From Amycolatopsis thermalba (GTDB lineage: Bacteria; Actinomycetota; Actinomycetes; Mycobacteriales; Pseudonocardiaceae), in contig NZ_PQHW01000029.1 in assembly GCF_003385215.1 (NCBI RefSeq), forward strand, positions 1 through 64,000: a stretch of DNA of 64,000 nucleotides, read 5' to 3'. Position numbers and translations under genes: made by a program. The stretch's first letter is position 1. Each line of letters starts with the position of its first letter. Below, in pieces: positions 48,940 through 58,693 of the stretch. The notes beneath the pieces are model-generated. The model worked only from the letters and a program-made list of their open reading frames with translations. It ran no database searches and was not told the origin of the DNA.

Positions 48940-50121
48940 GTGATCACGACTGGCCAGCAGCCGCAGGCCGCCGCGCAGTTCGACGCGCGCGGCGGCGGCT
49001 CCGCCGAGCTGCGCGCCCAGGCCAGGGGCCAGGCGTGGTTCCGGCCTGTGCGTGGCCGCGGGCGGCTCGGCGTGGTGAGCCTGGCCCGGCTGCTGGCGTT
49101 CGAGATCGTGCTCGTGGTCGTCGCCGCGGTCGGCGTGCAGGAACTGTGGGCGCTGATCGCCGCGGGCGTCATCGGGCTCGCGGTGATCGTCGGCATGTTC
49201 GGCCGCTCGAAGGGCCGCTGGTGGACCGAGAGCCTGATGCTGTGGATGGGTTTCCGGTCGCGCCGCGGCACCTCGGGCGAGATGCGGGACGACCCGCGGC
49301 TGACCGCGCTGTGCGAGCTGGCGCCGGACCTGGTCGTCGAGGACATCGACGGGCCGGGCGAGGGCAAGCTGGGCATGGGCAGCGACGAGGCGGGCTGGTT
49401 CGCCGTGCTGGAGGTGACCGGGGGCGCGGACGTGGCGACCCCGCCGGTGCCGCTGGCCGCGCTGGCCCGCACCGCCGCCGAGGCCGAGCAGGCCGGCGTG
49501 GTGATGCAGGTCGTGACGCACTCGGTGCCCGGACGCGAGCCGGGCACCCGGGACCGCGCCCTGTGGGTCGCGGTGCGGCTGGACGCCCGGGCCGTGGCCG
49601 AGTCGATGATCGACTCGCCGGGCGGGCGCCTGGACGTGCCCGCCGTGCTGGCCGAGATCACCCGCCGCGCCGAGCGGGTGCTGCGGCGGCGCGGGCTGCG
49701 GGCGCGGATGCTGACCGCGGACGAGGTCGTCGACGCGCTCGCCCGCTCCTGCGACCTGCTCCCCGGCGGCGGTCCGGCGCGCGTGCACGAGGCCTGGGAG
49801 TCGTGGCACTCCGCGCGCCTGACGCACGGGTGCTTCTGGATCCAGTCGTGGCCCGAGCCCGACCGCGGCACCAACCTGCTCGCCGCGCTGGCCGAGCTGC
49901 CCGCGGACCTGGTCAGCATCGCGCTGCTGCTGGAGCCCTCCTTCGACGGGACCACCCTGCGCTGCCTGGTCCGGGTGGCGGCCACGGCGCAGCGGTATCC
50001 GCAGGTGTGCGACCTGGTGCAGACGCTGGCCGGGCGCAACGGCGCGCGGGTGTCCCGTTTGGACGGTCAGCACGGCCCGGCCGTGTATGCTTCGGCACCG
50101 AGCGGGGGAGGTGCACGATGA
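48940..50121 (+). CDS. eccE: Type VII secretion protein EccE
   Basis: A 393-residue ESX membrane component. Two adjacent membrane helices lie near residues 45-85 (LARLLAFEIVLVVVAAVGVQELWALIAAGVIGLAVIVGMF) and are followed by a cytosolic domain with the EccE pattern WLGFR-like (LMLWMGFRSRRG), DGPGEGKLGMGSDEAGWFAVLEV, ALWVAVRLDAR and GGGPARVHEAWESWHSARLTHGCFWIQSWPE. EccE sits at the rim of the secretion channel and supports its stability. GTG 48940 is chosen over GTG 48922 because GGAAGGGG precedes it. The next gene overlaps by four bases. Confidence 0.88.
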   Translation: MITTGQQPQAAAQFDARGGGSAELRAQARGQAWFRPVRGRGRLGVVSLARLLAFEIVLVVVAAVGVQELWALIAAGVIGLAVIVGMFGRSKGRWWTESLMLWMGFRSRRGTSGEMRDDPRLTALCELAPDLVVEDIDGPGEGKLGMGSDEAGWFAVLEVTGGADVATPPVPLAALARTAAEAEQAGVVMQVVTHSVPGREPGTRDRALWVAVRLDARAVAESMIDSPGGRLDVPAVLAEITRRAERVLRRRGLRARMLTADEVVDALARSCDLLPGGGPARVHEAWESWHSARLTHGCFWIQSWPEPDRGTNLLAALAELPADLVSIALLLEPSFDGTTLRCLVRVAATAQRYPQVCDLVQTLAGRNGARVSRLDGQHGPAVYASAPSGGGAR

Positions 50122-51170
50122 ACGCCGGACAGTACCCGCCGTCGCGGCCTCAGCCGCCCGCGCAGGCGATGCCGCGGCCCATGATGCCGCCGGCGCAGGC
50201 CCAGCCCGGACCGCCGCCGGTGCAGCAGCAGCACGCGCCGATGCCGCCCGGACAGGCCGTGCTCGGCGCGCCGGCCGTGCCGCAGGCGCCCGCCGTGGTC
50301 AACGTGCCCGCCCCGGCGCAGACGCAGCAGCAGGGTTCCGCCGAAGCCGCGGCCGCCGCGACGACGGTCGAGGTCGCGCGGCCCGCGCTGGCGGTCGGCG
50401 TGCCCACGCCGATGCCGCCCCAGCCGCCCGGCCCCGGCCCCGCCGGTCCCGCGGCCGGCGCCGCGCGCGAGCACCGCGACTGGCGCACGCGACGGCACCG
50501 CTCGATCCCGCGGCTGCGGATCGGCGCGCACCACGCCTCCGACGCGGCGCTGGAGTTGCTGCAGGTGTCCGCGTCGTCGGTCGGGCTGCCGCTGGGGCGG
50601 GACCAGAACGGGTTCCCGGTGGCGCTGACGTTGTTCCGGCCGGAGCCGGTGTCGGTGAGCCTGATCGGCGGCGCCTGGGCGGCGCGGCTGATGGCGTTCC
50701 GCGCGCTGCGGGCCGGGGCGCGGCTGCTGGTGTTCTCGCAGCACCCGGCGGACTGGGTCCAGCTGGGACAGTCGGCGACCGGGCGGACCGACCGGGTCGC
50801 GGTGCTGGCGCCGGGTTCGCCGCCCGCGGTCACCGCCAGTGCCGACGCGCCCGTGCTGTGCCTGCACGACGCACCCCAGTCGCAGAGCGAGCCGGAGGCG
50901 TGGCAGACGAGGGTGCTGCTGCACCGGCGGCTCACGCCCGAGCGGGTGGGCGCCGTGCCGGGCTCGGACCTGGTGCTGATGCAGCGGCTCACGCCCAACG
51001 AGGCCTCACTGCTCGCCCCGGCGCTCCGGCTGACCCAGCGGACGTCGCAGCAGTTGCAGATGCTGCGGGACGACATGCTGGCCGTGCTCGCGGGGGAGAC
51101 CAACCACTACGTGTGGGTGGACCCGGCGCCGGCCGAGCGGGCACGCCTGGGACGGCCCGGGCGGTTCTGA
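50118..51170 (+). CDS. Proline-rich ESX-associated hypothetical protein
   Basis: A 350-residue protein. Residues 1-120 are low-complexity Pro/Gln/Ala, probably disordered. Residues about 130-350 form an alpha/beta domain (RIGAHHASDAALELLQVSASSVGLPLGRDQNGFPVALTLFRPEPVSVSLIGGAWAARLMAFRALRAGARLLVFSQ) that looks like a degenerate nucleotide-binding or EccE-like fold. No membrane segment is seen. GGGGGAGG precedes the ATG, which overlaps the eccE stop, so it is made with EccE and probably contacts it on the cytosolic face. The family is not one I can name. Confidence 0.75.
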   Translation: MNAGQYPPSRPQPPAQAMPRPMMPPAQAQPGPPPVQQQHAPMPPGQAVLGAPAVPQAPAVVNVPAPAQTQQQGSAEAAAAATTVEVARPALAVGVPTPMPPQPPGPGPAGPAAGAAREHRDWRTRRHRSIPRLRIGAHHASDAALELLQVSASSVGLPLGRDQNGFPVALTLFRPEPVSVSLIGGAWAARLMAFRALRAGARLLVFSQHPADWVQLGQSATGRTDRVAVLAPGSPPAVTASADAPVLCLHDAPQSQSEPEAWQTRVLLHRRLTPERVGAVPGSDLVLMQRLTPNEASLLAPALRLTQRTSQQLQMLRDDMLAVLAGETNHYVWVDPAPAERARLGRPGRF

Positions 51171-51178
51171 CTCCGGGC

Positions 51179-51212
51179 GCGGGAAGGCCGAACCGCCTGC
51201 CGGTCTTCCCGC
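51179..51212 (+). terminator. Hairpin terminator after the eccE operon
   Basis: GCGGGAAGGCCG (51179-51190) pairs with CGGTCTTCCCGC (51201-51212) with one G-U pair and a 10-base loop, nine bases after the stop at 51170. Confidence 0.65.
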
Positions 51213-51355
51213 ACCCGGTCCGCCCGCCGCGTGCGTTCGCGGCCGGATGTTCCGGTTCTCGGGCAGTGCAGTGCGGCCGCACTCCACCCCCAGGAGAGTG
51301 CGACCGCGCAGCTCCCCGGAAGGGTGATCGCCGCCTGAAGGGGCGCAACTCGTCG

Positions 51356-51393
51356 TCCGGTGCGCCGGTCCGCAATGGATCCGGCGCACCGGA
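51356..51393 (-). terminator. Hairpin terminator after the large substrate gene
   Basis: TCCGGTGCGCCGG (51356-51368) is perfectly complementary to CCGGCGCACCGGA (51381-51393) with a 12-base loop, eight bases beyond the stop of the minus-strand gene ending at 51401. Confidence 0.75.
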
Positions 51394-51400
51394 CAGCGGT

Positions 51401-53533
51401 TCAGTTCCGTCCGTCCAGAGCGGACGGTTCCGCGGGCCGGTACCGCCTCTCCCGCTCCCCGGTCGCGACGACGGGGCCACCCGGCGTCGCGACCTCGAAG
51501 ACGGCCTCGTCGGTGACCGGCGCCTTCTCGTCCTTCCGGACGACACGCTGGGCGCGATCGGCGTGCACGACCGGCCTGGCGTGCCGGTCCGGAGCCGTGA
51601 CCACCGGCACCGGCGCCTGCAGGAAGTCCGGGATCTCCCCGGCGGAACCGGCGACGTACTCCTGCGCCGAGTACCGCCCGTCGAACACCGGCGTCGTGCT
51701 CACCGGCAGGTTCGCGACGAACTCCGACTGCTTGCGGTCGCCCTGCGTCTTCCGGCGCTTGCGTTCGGCCTGCCACTCGCTGAACGTCTTGGCCGGCGCC
51801 TTGCGGTGCGGGTTGGACAGCACCGGCGGCGCGCCCACGCCCGGCGGCAAGCCTTCGCGGGTCCCGCTGGGTGCTTCCTTCGCGCTGCCACCGCGCTTGC
51901 TGTCGTTGTTGAGCACCGGCGCGGTCGACGGTGGCGGCTGGAAGGCCGGCGGCCGCTCGGACAGGTCGCTCATCAGCGGTGCGCCGGGCCGCCGACCCGC
52001 CTGGACGTCGCGGCCGTTCGGTGCCTGGCCGCCCGGCGGAAGCGGCGGGGCCGAGCCCGCGTTCGGGCCCATCGCCGACTCCGCGCCCGGCGGTACGGGC
52101 GGCGCCGACTGCACGGCCTGCCGGAACTCCGAGCTGGCTGCCAGGCTCAGGTGCTCGTCGAAGGGCAGCGCGGTGTCGAACGTGGGCGCGCCGGGCTGGT
52201 TGCCGCCCGGCTCCTTGCTCTGCGGTTGCTGCGGCACCTGACCGCCCGGCGGCGGGGTGATCGTGCCCGGCGGGTACGGGCTGCTGTTCTGGCCGAACGA
52301 CGGCGGGGCGCCCGGAGCGGTCCCCGGGGTGGGGGTCGACGTGGTGTTCAGGCCGAGCGTCGACGGGACGTTGTTCGGGGCCTTGCCGGAGAACAGGTTG
52401 GGAGTGGCGCCGTTGTTGCCGAACGAGGGCGCGGCCGGCGCCTTGCCGCCGCCGAACCCGTTCGTGAACATCGGGGCCGCGCCGGCGAGGCCGAGCAGAG
52501 CCGGATTGATGCCGGGCGCGTTCCCGGGCGGCGGCGTGCTCGTGAACCCGTCCGGCGGTGTCGGCGCGGTCGGCGCCGGACCGGGCGGCGTCGGCGCGAC
52601 CGGTGCCGGGCCGGGGGGCGCTGTCGGCGCCTGGTTGCCGTTGAAAGCCGGGTTGTCCGTGGGCGCGTTGTTCCCGTTGAAGGCGGGCGAGTCGCCCGGG
52701 GCCTTCGGCGCGTCACCGGGTGCGTTGGGCGCGTTCCCGGGCACATCGGGGGCACCGCCCGGAGGGGCGCTCGGCGCGCCACCCGGCGGTGTGCCGGGCG
52801 CGCCGGGCGCGCCGATCGTCGGCGGACGCGGCGCGCCGGTCGCCTCCGGGTGCAGGATCGCGTTGAGGAGCTCGATTTTCGGCGCGTGCGCGGACTGCAG
52901 CTTGTAGATGTAGGGCGCGTACTGGCCCGCGATCGTCTCGGCGAGTTCGCGCGCGTCCTTGTCGTACTTCTCGGTGACCTTGTTGCCCGCTTCGAGCTTG
53001 TCCTGCGCGTTGCCGGGCTTGGTGCCGACCTTCGCCTCGTAGAACGCGCCCATGTCGTGGGTCGCGTTCTCCATCGCGTCCTTCTTCTCGGCCTTGTAGT
53101 CGTCGTACAGGGCCTGCATCTTGGCCTGTGCCTCGTACATCGTGTTCGACAGGCCGTACAACGCGGTGCTGTTCCGCAGCGCGGCGTCCTGCCACTCGCG
53201 CAGGTGCGCCAGCACCATGCCGACCTTGGCGAGGAAGACCTGTTTGGCGGCGGGGGACTTCCAGTGGTCGGCCAGCGTCTGGGTCTGCTCGCGCAGGTTG
53301 TCGGCGACGGTTTGGAGCGCCAGCTGGACGTTGCCCCACTGCCGGGCGCGGTCGGCGGTGGTGCCCGGCTGCTCGCCCTTGACGATGGCGAGGTAGAGCG
53401 ACTCGATGCCCTCCGTGGAGAAGTCGTAGTTCTTGCAGACCGCGGGAGGCGAATCCTTACCGATGTCGTAGTAGCCCCCACCGACACCGGTGCCGATCTT
53501 GCTCAGGTCGTAACCGAAGTACTCGTCGCCCAT
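51401..53533 (-). CDS. Large PPE-like ESX substrate candidate
   Basis: A 710-residue protein. Residues about 30-240 form a helical bundle with a WxxxA-like turn (ADHWKSPAAKQVFLAKVG) and long amphipathic helices, as in PPE or long WXG proteins. Residues about 250-560 are a Pro/Gly/Asn/Ala linker with imperfect APTPPGPAP and PAFNGN repeats. The C-terminus contains a basic stretch (WQAERKRRKTQGDRKQSE) and a short conserved-looking tail. There is no signal peptide, as expected for type VII substrates. ATG 53533 or GTG 53542 may be the start. It follows the 357-residue gene with at most an 8-base gap and is downstream of eccC on the same strand. Confidence 0.75.
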   Translation of the reverse strand: MGDEYFGYDLSKIGTGVGGGYYDIGKDSPPAVCKNYDFSTEGIESLYLAIVKGEQPGTTADRARQWGNVQLALQTVADNLREQTQTLADHWKSPAAKQVFLAKVGMVLAHLREWQDAALRNSTALYGLSNTMYEAQAKMQALYDDYKAEKKDAMENATHDMGAFYEAKVGTKPGNAQDKLEAGNKVTEKYDKDARELAETIAGQYAPYIYKLQSAHAPKIELLNAILHPEATGAPRPPTIGAPGAPGTPPGGAPSAPPGGAPDVPGNAPNAPGDAPKAPGDSPAFNGNNAPTDNPAFNGNQAPTAPPGPAPVAPTPPGPAPTAPTPPDGFTSTPPPGNAPGINPALLGLAGAAPMFTNGFGGGKAPAAPSFGNNGATPNLFSGKAPNNVPSTLGLNTTSTPTPGTAPGAPPSFGQNSSPYPPGTITPPPGGQVPQQPQSKEPGGNQPGAPTFDTALPFDEHLSLAASSEFRQAVQSAPPVPPGAESAMGPNAGSAPPLPPGGQAPNGRDVQAGRRPGAPLMSDLSERPPAFQPPPSTAPVLNNDSKRGGSAKEAPSGTREGLPPGVGAPPVLSNPHRKAPAKTFSEWQAERKRRKTQGDRKQSEFVANLPVSTTPVFDGRYSAQEYVAGSAGEIPDFLQAPVPVVTAPDRHARPVVHADRAQRVVRKDEKAPVTDEAVFEVATPGGPVVATGERERRYRPAEPSALDGRN

Positions 53534-53541
53534 GCTCGTCA

Positions 53542-54615
53542 CTACCCCCCTGGTATCGAGCGTCGTGCCTGGTCGAGTTCGGGATGGCCCTGCCGCACAT
53601 CGGCGCCGGTGGGCAGGTCGTGCTGGGCGCCGACCGTCCGCTGGTCGGTTTTCGTGGGGACCTTCTCGTCCCTGTTGCCGTCCCGGTCGACGTCGTTGAC
53701 GTCCTTCTGCATCGACTCGCTGTAGTACTGGCGGGAGTGCGTGCCGTCCTGGTGGTTGTACGTGACCACGTGCTGGCTCTTGGCGGGGGCGTCGGACTTG
53801 ACGGGCTTGCCGTCCTTGTCGTAGCTCTGCGACGTCGTGACCTGGTGGACGACGTTGGGGTCCGAGTCCGTGTCGTGCTTCGTCGTGCGGCGTGTCTCCC
53901 CGGCCGGCGCACCGTTGTAATAGGCGGTGGTGACCGTCGTGGTCTCGTGGTCGCCCTTGGTCGAGGTGATCATGTACTGACGGTTGCCGTTCTTGTCGTC
54001 CAGGTACTCGGTGGTCACGTTGCCGTTGGTCTGGACGGTGCGGATGCCGCCATCGGGAGTCCGGAACGTGGTGATCGTCATGTTGCCGACGACGATCTGG
54101 TTGAGCTGCTCGTCCTTCCCGGTCTGTGTCACCCCGGTGCCGGCCGGTGGCGTCAGGTACTCCGCGACGGTCTTCTTCTCGTCCAGCCAGGACGGGACGC
54201 CTTCCGGCTTCTTGGCGCCGTCCATCCGGAAGGCCCACTGGAGGACTTCGAGCATCGCGGAGTTGCCGCCGTCCATGTTCTCGAAGAAGTCGCCGAAGAT
54301 GTAGCCGACGGACTCGAGGACCTTGACGTCCTGGTGCGCGTCGGGCATGAACATCCCGAGTTCCTGCGCGTTGCGGTCGGCGAAGGCCTGCATGTCCTGG
54401 CCCGGCTCGAACATCGTGGACATCAGCATGTCCTTGCCGCCGGGGCCCTGCAGCGCCGACTGGGCCGACATCATGTCGCTGTTCAGGTCGGCGGCGATCA
54501 GGCCGAGGTTCTTGGCGTAGTTGCGGAAGTTCGTCGGATCCAGCTCGAGCTCGGCACCTTTGGCAGCCCACTCGGCGGATGGGACGGTGCCCGGTTCGTC
54601 CGGTATCGGTGCCAC
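53542..54615 (-). CDS. ESX-associated protein with helical N-terminus and beta-rich tail
   Basis: A 357-residue protein of unknown family. Residues about 10-150 are helical (DPTNFRNYAKNLGLIAADLN, DMQAFADRNAQELGMFMPDAHQDVKVLESVGYIFGDFFENMDGG) and could pair with the N-terminal bundle of the 710-residue neighbour, like a PE with a PPE. Residues about 165-300 are beta-rich, with Thr-rich strands reading TTEYLDDKNGNRQYMITS and TTTVTTAYYNG, similar in style to toxin-delivery repeats. GGGAGGG stands six bases before the GTG. It lies between eccC and the 710-residue gene on one strand. A secreted role is inference. Confidence 0.72.
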   Translation of the reverse strand: MAPIPDEPGTVPSAEWAAKGAELELDPTNFRNYAKNLGLIAADLNSDMMSAQSALQGPGGKDMLMSTMFEPGQDMQAFADRNAQELGMFMPDAHQDVKVLESVGYIFGDFFENMDGGNSAMLEVLQWAFRMDGAKKPEGVPSWLDEKKTVAEYLTPPAGTGVTQTGKDEQLNQIVVGNMTITTFRTPDGGIRTVQTNGNVTTEYLDDKNGNRQYMITSTKGDHETTTVTTAYYNGAPAGETRRTTKHDTDSDPNVVHQVTTSQSYDKDGKPVKSDAPAKSQHVVTYNHQDGTHSRQYYSESMQKDVNDVDRDGNRDEKVPTKTDQRTVGAQHDLPTGADVRQGHPELDQARRSIPGG

Positions 54616-54736
54616 GATGTCCCTCCCAAACGTCGTGAAGCCCAGCTCGGGTGGCGGGGGCCCGCCGGGGGTAGGGGTCGGCGGCCCCCCGCTTCCCTAG
54701 CTAACCACCTCGAGTCAACTCCGGTGGATCACTGTC

Positions 54737-57700
54737 TCAGGCCTGTGGAGGCAGCTCGGCGAGCTGCACCAGCCGCGCACCCCCGCTGCGGGTGATCAGC
54801 CAGCCACGTCCCGGCGGCAGCTTCTGCGGCCGGATGTTGCCCAGCAGCGGACCCTCCTCGCGGTTGCCCGACATCAGGATCCCCGGCGAGGCCAGGTCCC
54901 GGATCCGGGCGATGACCGGGTCGAACATCGCCCGCGCGGCGCCACCGCTGCGACGGGTGACCACCAGGTGGAGGCCGATGTCGCGGCCCTGCGTCATGTA
55001 CTCCAGCAGCGGTGCGAGCGGGTTGTCGTGCGGGTTCGGGGCGACCAGGTCGTAGTCGTCGACCAGGATGAACAGTTCCGGGCCGCTCCACCAGCTGCGG
55101 GAACGGAGCTGTTCCGGCGTGATGTCACCTCCCGGCAGTCGCTTCTGCATCGCGTCGATGGTCAGACGCACCATTTCCTGAACGGTTCCGCTCGCGGTCG
55201 CATAACCGATCAAGTACTCGTCCGGGATCAGGCCGAGCAGGCTCCGCCGGAAGTCGATGAGGGCGATCTGGGCCTGGTCGGGCGTGTACCGGGCCATGAT
55301 GCTCGTGGCCAGCGCCCGCAGGAACGTGCTCTTGCCGGATTCGACGTCGCCGAACAGCACCAGGTGCGGTTCGGCGGTGAAGTCCAGGCCCACCGGCTGC
55401 AGGTCGGCCTCGGAGATCCCGATCGGGATGCCGTTCTCGTCCGGCGCGGGCAGCGCCGAGTAGGGCAGCATCGGCGGGAGCAGCCGGACCCGCGGCGCGG
55501 GGGCGCCGGGCCAGGCGGCGTTCACCGACGCGACGAAGTGCTGGACGCCGTCGGCGAGGTCCTCCGCGGTCTCCTTGCCGTCCACCCGCGGGACGGCCGA
55601 CAGGAAGTGCGCGCCGTCCGGCGACAGACCACGCCCGGGCGCCTGTTCCGGGACACCCGCGGCCTGCCGCCGCCCGATCACCGAGTCCACCGGGTCGCCC
55701 AGGCGCAGCTCGAGCCTGCTGCCGAACATGTCGCGCAGGTTCATCCGCAGGTCCATCCAGCGGTTGGCGGTCGCGATCACGTGCACGCCGAACGCGAGGC
55801 CGCGGTTGACCACCTCGGCGATGTCGGCCTCCAGGTCCTCGAACTCCGCGCGCAGGGTGCCCCAGCCGTCCACCACGAGGAACAGGTCGCCGAACCGGTC
55901 CTCCGGGAACCGGCCCTCGCGGCGCAGCTTGCGGTAGGTCGCCATGCTGTCGATGCCCTGCTCGGCGAACCGCTGCTCCCGCTCGGCGATCAGGGTGCGG
56001 GCCTCCGCGACGCTGCGCCGCACGCGGTCGACCTCGCGCCGGGTCGCGACCCCGCCGACGTGCGCCAGGTCGCGCAACGCGGTCAGACCGCCACCGCCGA
56101 AGTCGAGGCAGAAGAACTGCACCTCGGACGGGGTGTGGGTGAGGGCGAGGCTCGCGATCACCGCGCGGACCGCGGTGCTCTTGCCGCTGTGCGGGCCACC
56201 CACGATCGCGAGGTTGCCGCCCGCGCCCGACAGGTCCAGCCAGCACACGTCGCGGCGCTGGTCGGCGGGCCGGTCGATGATGCCGGCCGCCGCCCGCAGC
56301 GCGCCGCGGTGCTCCCGGATCCCGGTGGTCAGGCCGCGCTCGGGATCGGTGACCAGCGGTTCCAGCAGCTTGTCCAGCGTCGGCGGCTCGTTCAGCGGCG
56401 GCAGCCACACCTGGTGCGCCGGCACGCCCTGCCCCTCCAGCCGCTCGACCAGCACGTCCATCAGCGTCTCGCCCAGGTCGTCGGCCTCGGCGGGCTTCGG
56501 CTGCTCCACCGGTTTCTCCGCCAGCCGCGGACGCAGGTAGGCGGTCGAGTAGTCCTGCACCGGGTCGATCTGGCGGCCCTCGTCGTCGGTGCGCTGGATC
56601 GTGCCGCGCCGGTGCACCCCGGACACGTACGCCGCCTTGAAGCGGGTCAGCTCGTCCACTCCGGTCTTGAGGAAGCCGTTGCCGGGGGAGCGGGGCAGCT
56701 GGAACGCGTCCGGCGTGCCGAGCACGACCCGGCTCTCCATCGCGGAGAACGTCCGCAGCGCGATGCGGTAGGACAGGTGCGAGTCCAGCCCGCGCAGCCG
56801 GCCCTCCTCCAGCCGCTGCGAGGCGAGCAGCAGGTGAACACCGAGCGAACGGCCGACGCGTCCAATCTGGACGAACATGTCGATGAAGTCCGGCCGCGCG
56901 GTCAGCAGTTCGGAGAACTCGTCCACCACGATCAGCAGCGCGGGCAGCGGGTCGAGCGGCGCGCCCGCGGTGCGGGCCTTCTCGTAGTCGCGCTGCGAAC
57001 CGTAGTTGCCCGCCTTGCGCAGCAGCTCCTGCCGCCGCACCAGCTCGCCGCCGATCGCGTCCAGCATGCGGTCCACCAGGTGCAGCTCGTCGGCCAGGTT
57101 GGTGATCACCGCGCTGGTGTGCGGCAACCGGTCCAGCTTGGTGAAGGTGGCGCCACCCTTGAAGTCCACCAGCACGAAGTTGAGGATCTCCGAATCGTGG
57201 GTGACGGCCAGCGCCAGCACCAGCGTCCGCAGCAGCTCGGACTTGCCGGAGCCGGTGGCGCCGACCAGCAGGCCGTGCGGGCCCATGCCGTCCTGCGCCG
57301 ACTCCTTGAGGTCCAGCTCCATCGGGCGGCCGTCGGCGGTGATGCCGATCGGCACCCGCAGCCGGTCCCGGTTGGACCGGGTCTCCCAGCTCTTCGCCAG
57401 CTCGAACTCGTACGGGTCGCCGAGTCCGAGCAGGTCGGTCAGCTCCAGCGACCCGGACAGCGGCTGCTCGCTGGCGGTCAGCGCGGACAGCCGCAGCGGC
57501 GCGAGCGTGCGCACCAGGCCGCGCATCTCCTCGATGCCCAGCCCGTCGGCGGTGCCGATGTTGCCGGCGCCGTCCATGGTGCGGCTGGTCAGGTTGCCGT
57601 CCGGGGAGATGTCCAGCACCAGCGTGGCCGCGTCGAGCAGGCGCGGCGGCTCGCCGGAGAGGTCGATGACGGTGACGCCCTCGACGCCGCCCTCGATCAT

Positions 57701-58693
57701 CAGGTGCTCGGACCCGCCGACGTCGCCGCCGTCGACGAACACCACCACGTGCGTCGAGCCCTCGATCGGCTGCGTGCCCGGGTTGAACCGCGGCCGGTTG
57801 GCCACCACGTCGTCGAGCATCGCCTCCAGCGCCGTCACGCTCGGCGCCACCAGCCGGATCTGGCCGACCGCGTCCGTCTTGGACGGGTGCAGCGCGTGCG
57901 GCAGCCACTTGGCCCAGTCCCACAGCTCGCGCTCGCGCACGCAGAACGCGGTCAGCACGTCGCCCGGCGCGTGGAACGTGCCCAGCTGCGCCACCAGCGC
58001 CCGCGCCATCGCGCGCTTGCGGTCGTCGTCACCGGTCAGGTAGATCCGCGAGAACCCGCGCAGCGCGACCGCGACCGGCAGGTCCGGCACGGTCGAATAG
58101 GTGGTCACGAACTTGCGCAGCGCCATCGCGCACAGCGGTTCCAGCTCGTCGATCGGCTTGGTCTCCGGCGGCACCAGCGGCGTCGCCAGCTCCTGCGAGC
58201 CCAGCCCGATCCGGATGACGGTGAAGTCCCAGTCGCCGGGGCGGCGCTCCCACAGCCGCGCGCTCTGCGCGGTCGACCACAGCCGCGCCGGATCCGGGTG
58301 GCGGTAGAACATCGCCGTGCGCTGCTGGTCGATCGTGTCCCGCACCTGCGCGCGCAGCTGCGACAGCCGGCGCATGTACCGGCGGCGGTTCGCGATCATC
58401 TCCTGCTTGCTCGCGCCCTGCCCGTTCTGGCTGATGATCTGGAACAGGATCATGCCGAGCACCGCGACGCCGTACAGACCGCCGGCGACGTACATCAGCG
58501 GACCGGACCGCCCGGCGCCGATCAGCAGCGCCATGCCGCCGGTGCCGGCGAGCATCGGCAGGATCATCAGCACCCGCGACCAGCTCTTGCCCGCGGGCGG
58601 CGGGTTCTCGGGTGGGGGATCGAGCACCACGTCGCCCGACGGCAGGTCAGGCGCGGGCCGCCGGAGTGGCCGCTTGACTATGATCGTTCCCAA
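54737..58693 (-). CDS. eccC: Type VII secretion ATPase EccC (EccCa-EccCb in one chain)
   Basis: A 1318-residue FtsK/SpoIIIE-type motor. Two membrane helices lie near residues 40-85. Three ATPase domains follow: Walker A Lys484 in GATGSGKS with Asp591-Glu592 in VVDEF; Lys838 in GGPHSGKS with Asp942-Gly943; and Lys1121 in GDVESGKS with Asp1212-Asp1213. Only domain 1 keeps the catalytic Glu, which fits the known picture that domains 2 and 3 bind ATP and substrate signals without fast turnover. The start is an unusual TTG at 58693 with GGGAGG nine bases upstream, giving MGTIIVKRP. It is divergent from eccD. Confidence 0.95.
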   Translation of the reverse strand: MGTIIVKRPLRRPAPDLPSGDVVLDPPPENPPPAGKSWSRVLMILPMLAGTGGMALLIGAGRSGPLMYVAGGLYGVAVLGMILFQIISQNGQGASKQEMIANRRRYMRRLSQLRAQVRDTIDQQRTAMFYRHPDPARLWSTAQSARLWERRPGDWDFTVIRIGLGSQELATPLVPPETKPIDELEPLCAMALRKFVTTYSTVPDLPVAVALRGFSRIYLTGDDDRKRAMARALVAQLGTFHAPGDVLTAFCVRERELWDWAKWLPHALHPSKTDAVGQIRLVAPSVTALEAMLDDVVANRPRFNPGTQPIEGSTHVVVFVDGGDVGGSEHLMIEGGVEGVTVIDLSGEPPRLLDAATLVLDISPDGNLTSRTMDGAGNIGTADGLGIEEMRGLVRTLAPLRLSALTASEQPLSGSLELTDLLGLGDPYEFELAKSWETRSNRDRLRVPIGITADGRPMELDLKESAQDGMGPHGLLVGATGSGKSELLRTLVLALAVTHDSEILNFVLVDFKGGATFTKLDRLPHTSAVITNLADELHLVDRMLDAIGGELVRRQELLRKAGNYGSQRDYEKARTAGAPLDPLPALLIVVDEFSELLTARPDFIDMFVQIGRVGRSLGVHLLLASQRLEEGRLRGLDSHLSYRIALRTFSAMESRVVLGTPDAFQLPRSPGNGFLKTGVDELTRFKAAYVSGVHRRGTIQRTDDEGRQIDPVQDYSTAYLRPRLAEKPVEQPKPAEADDLGETLMDVLVERLEGQGVPAHQVWLPPLNEPPTLDKLLEPLVTDPERGLTTGIREHRGALRAAAGIIDRPADQRRDVCWLDLSGAGGNLAIVGGPHSGKSTAVRAVIASLALTHTPSEVQFFCLDFGGGGLTALRDLAHVGGVATRREVDRVRRSVAEARTLIAEREQRFAEQGIDSMATYRKLRREGRFPEDRFGDLFLVVDGWGTLRAEFEDLEADIAEVVNRGLAFGVHVIATANRWMDLRMNLRDMFGSRLELRLGDPVDSVIGRRQAAGVPEQAPGRGLSPDGAHFLSAVPRVDGKETAEDLADGVQHFVASVNAAWPGAPAPRVRLLPPMLPYSALPAPDENGIPIGISEADLQPVGLDFTAEPHLVLFGDVESGKSTFLRALATSIMARYTPDQAQIALIDFRRSLLGLIPDEYLIGYATASGTVQEMVRLTIDAMQKRLPGGDITPEQLRSRSWWSGPELFILVDDYDLVAPNPHDNPLAPLLEYMTQGRDIGLHLVVTRRSGGAARAMFDPVIARIRDLASPGILMSGNREEGPLLGNIRPQKLPPGRGWLITRSGGARLVQLAELPPQA

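Noticed and set aside
50087-53725. A 1212-codon plus-strand open frame crossing several genes
   Set aside because: It runs antisense or out of frame through the proline-rich gene, two terminators and the 710-residue gene. Composition is Arg/Gly/Ala-rich with no recognisable domain.
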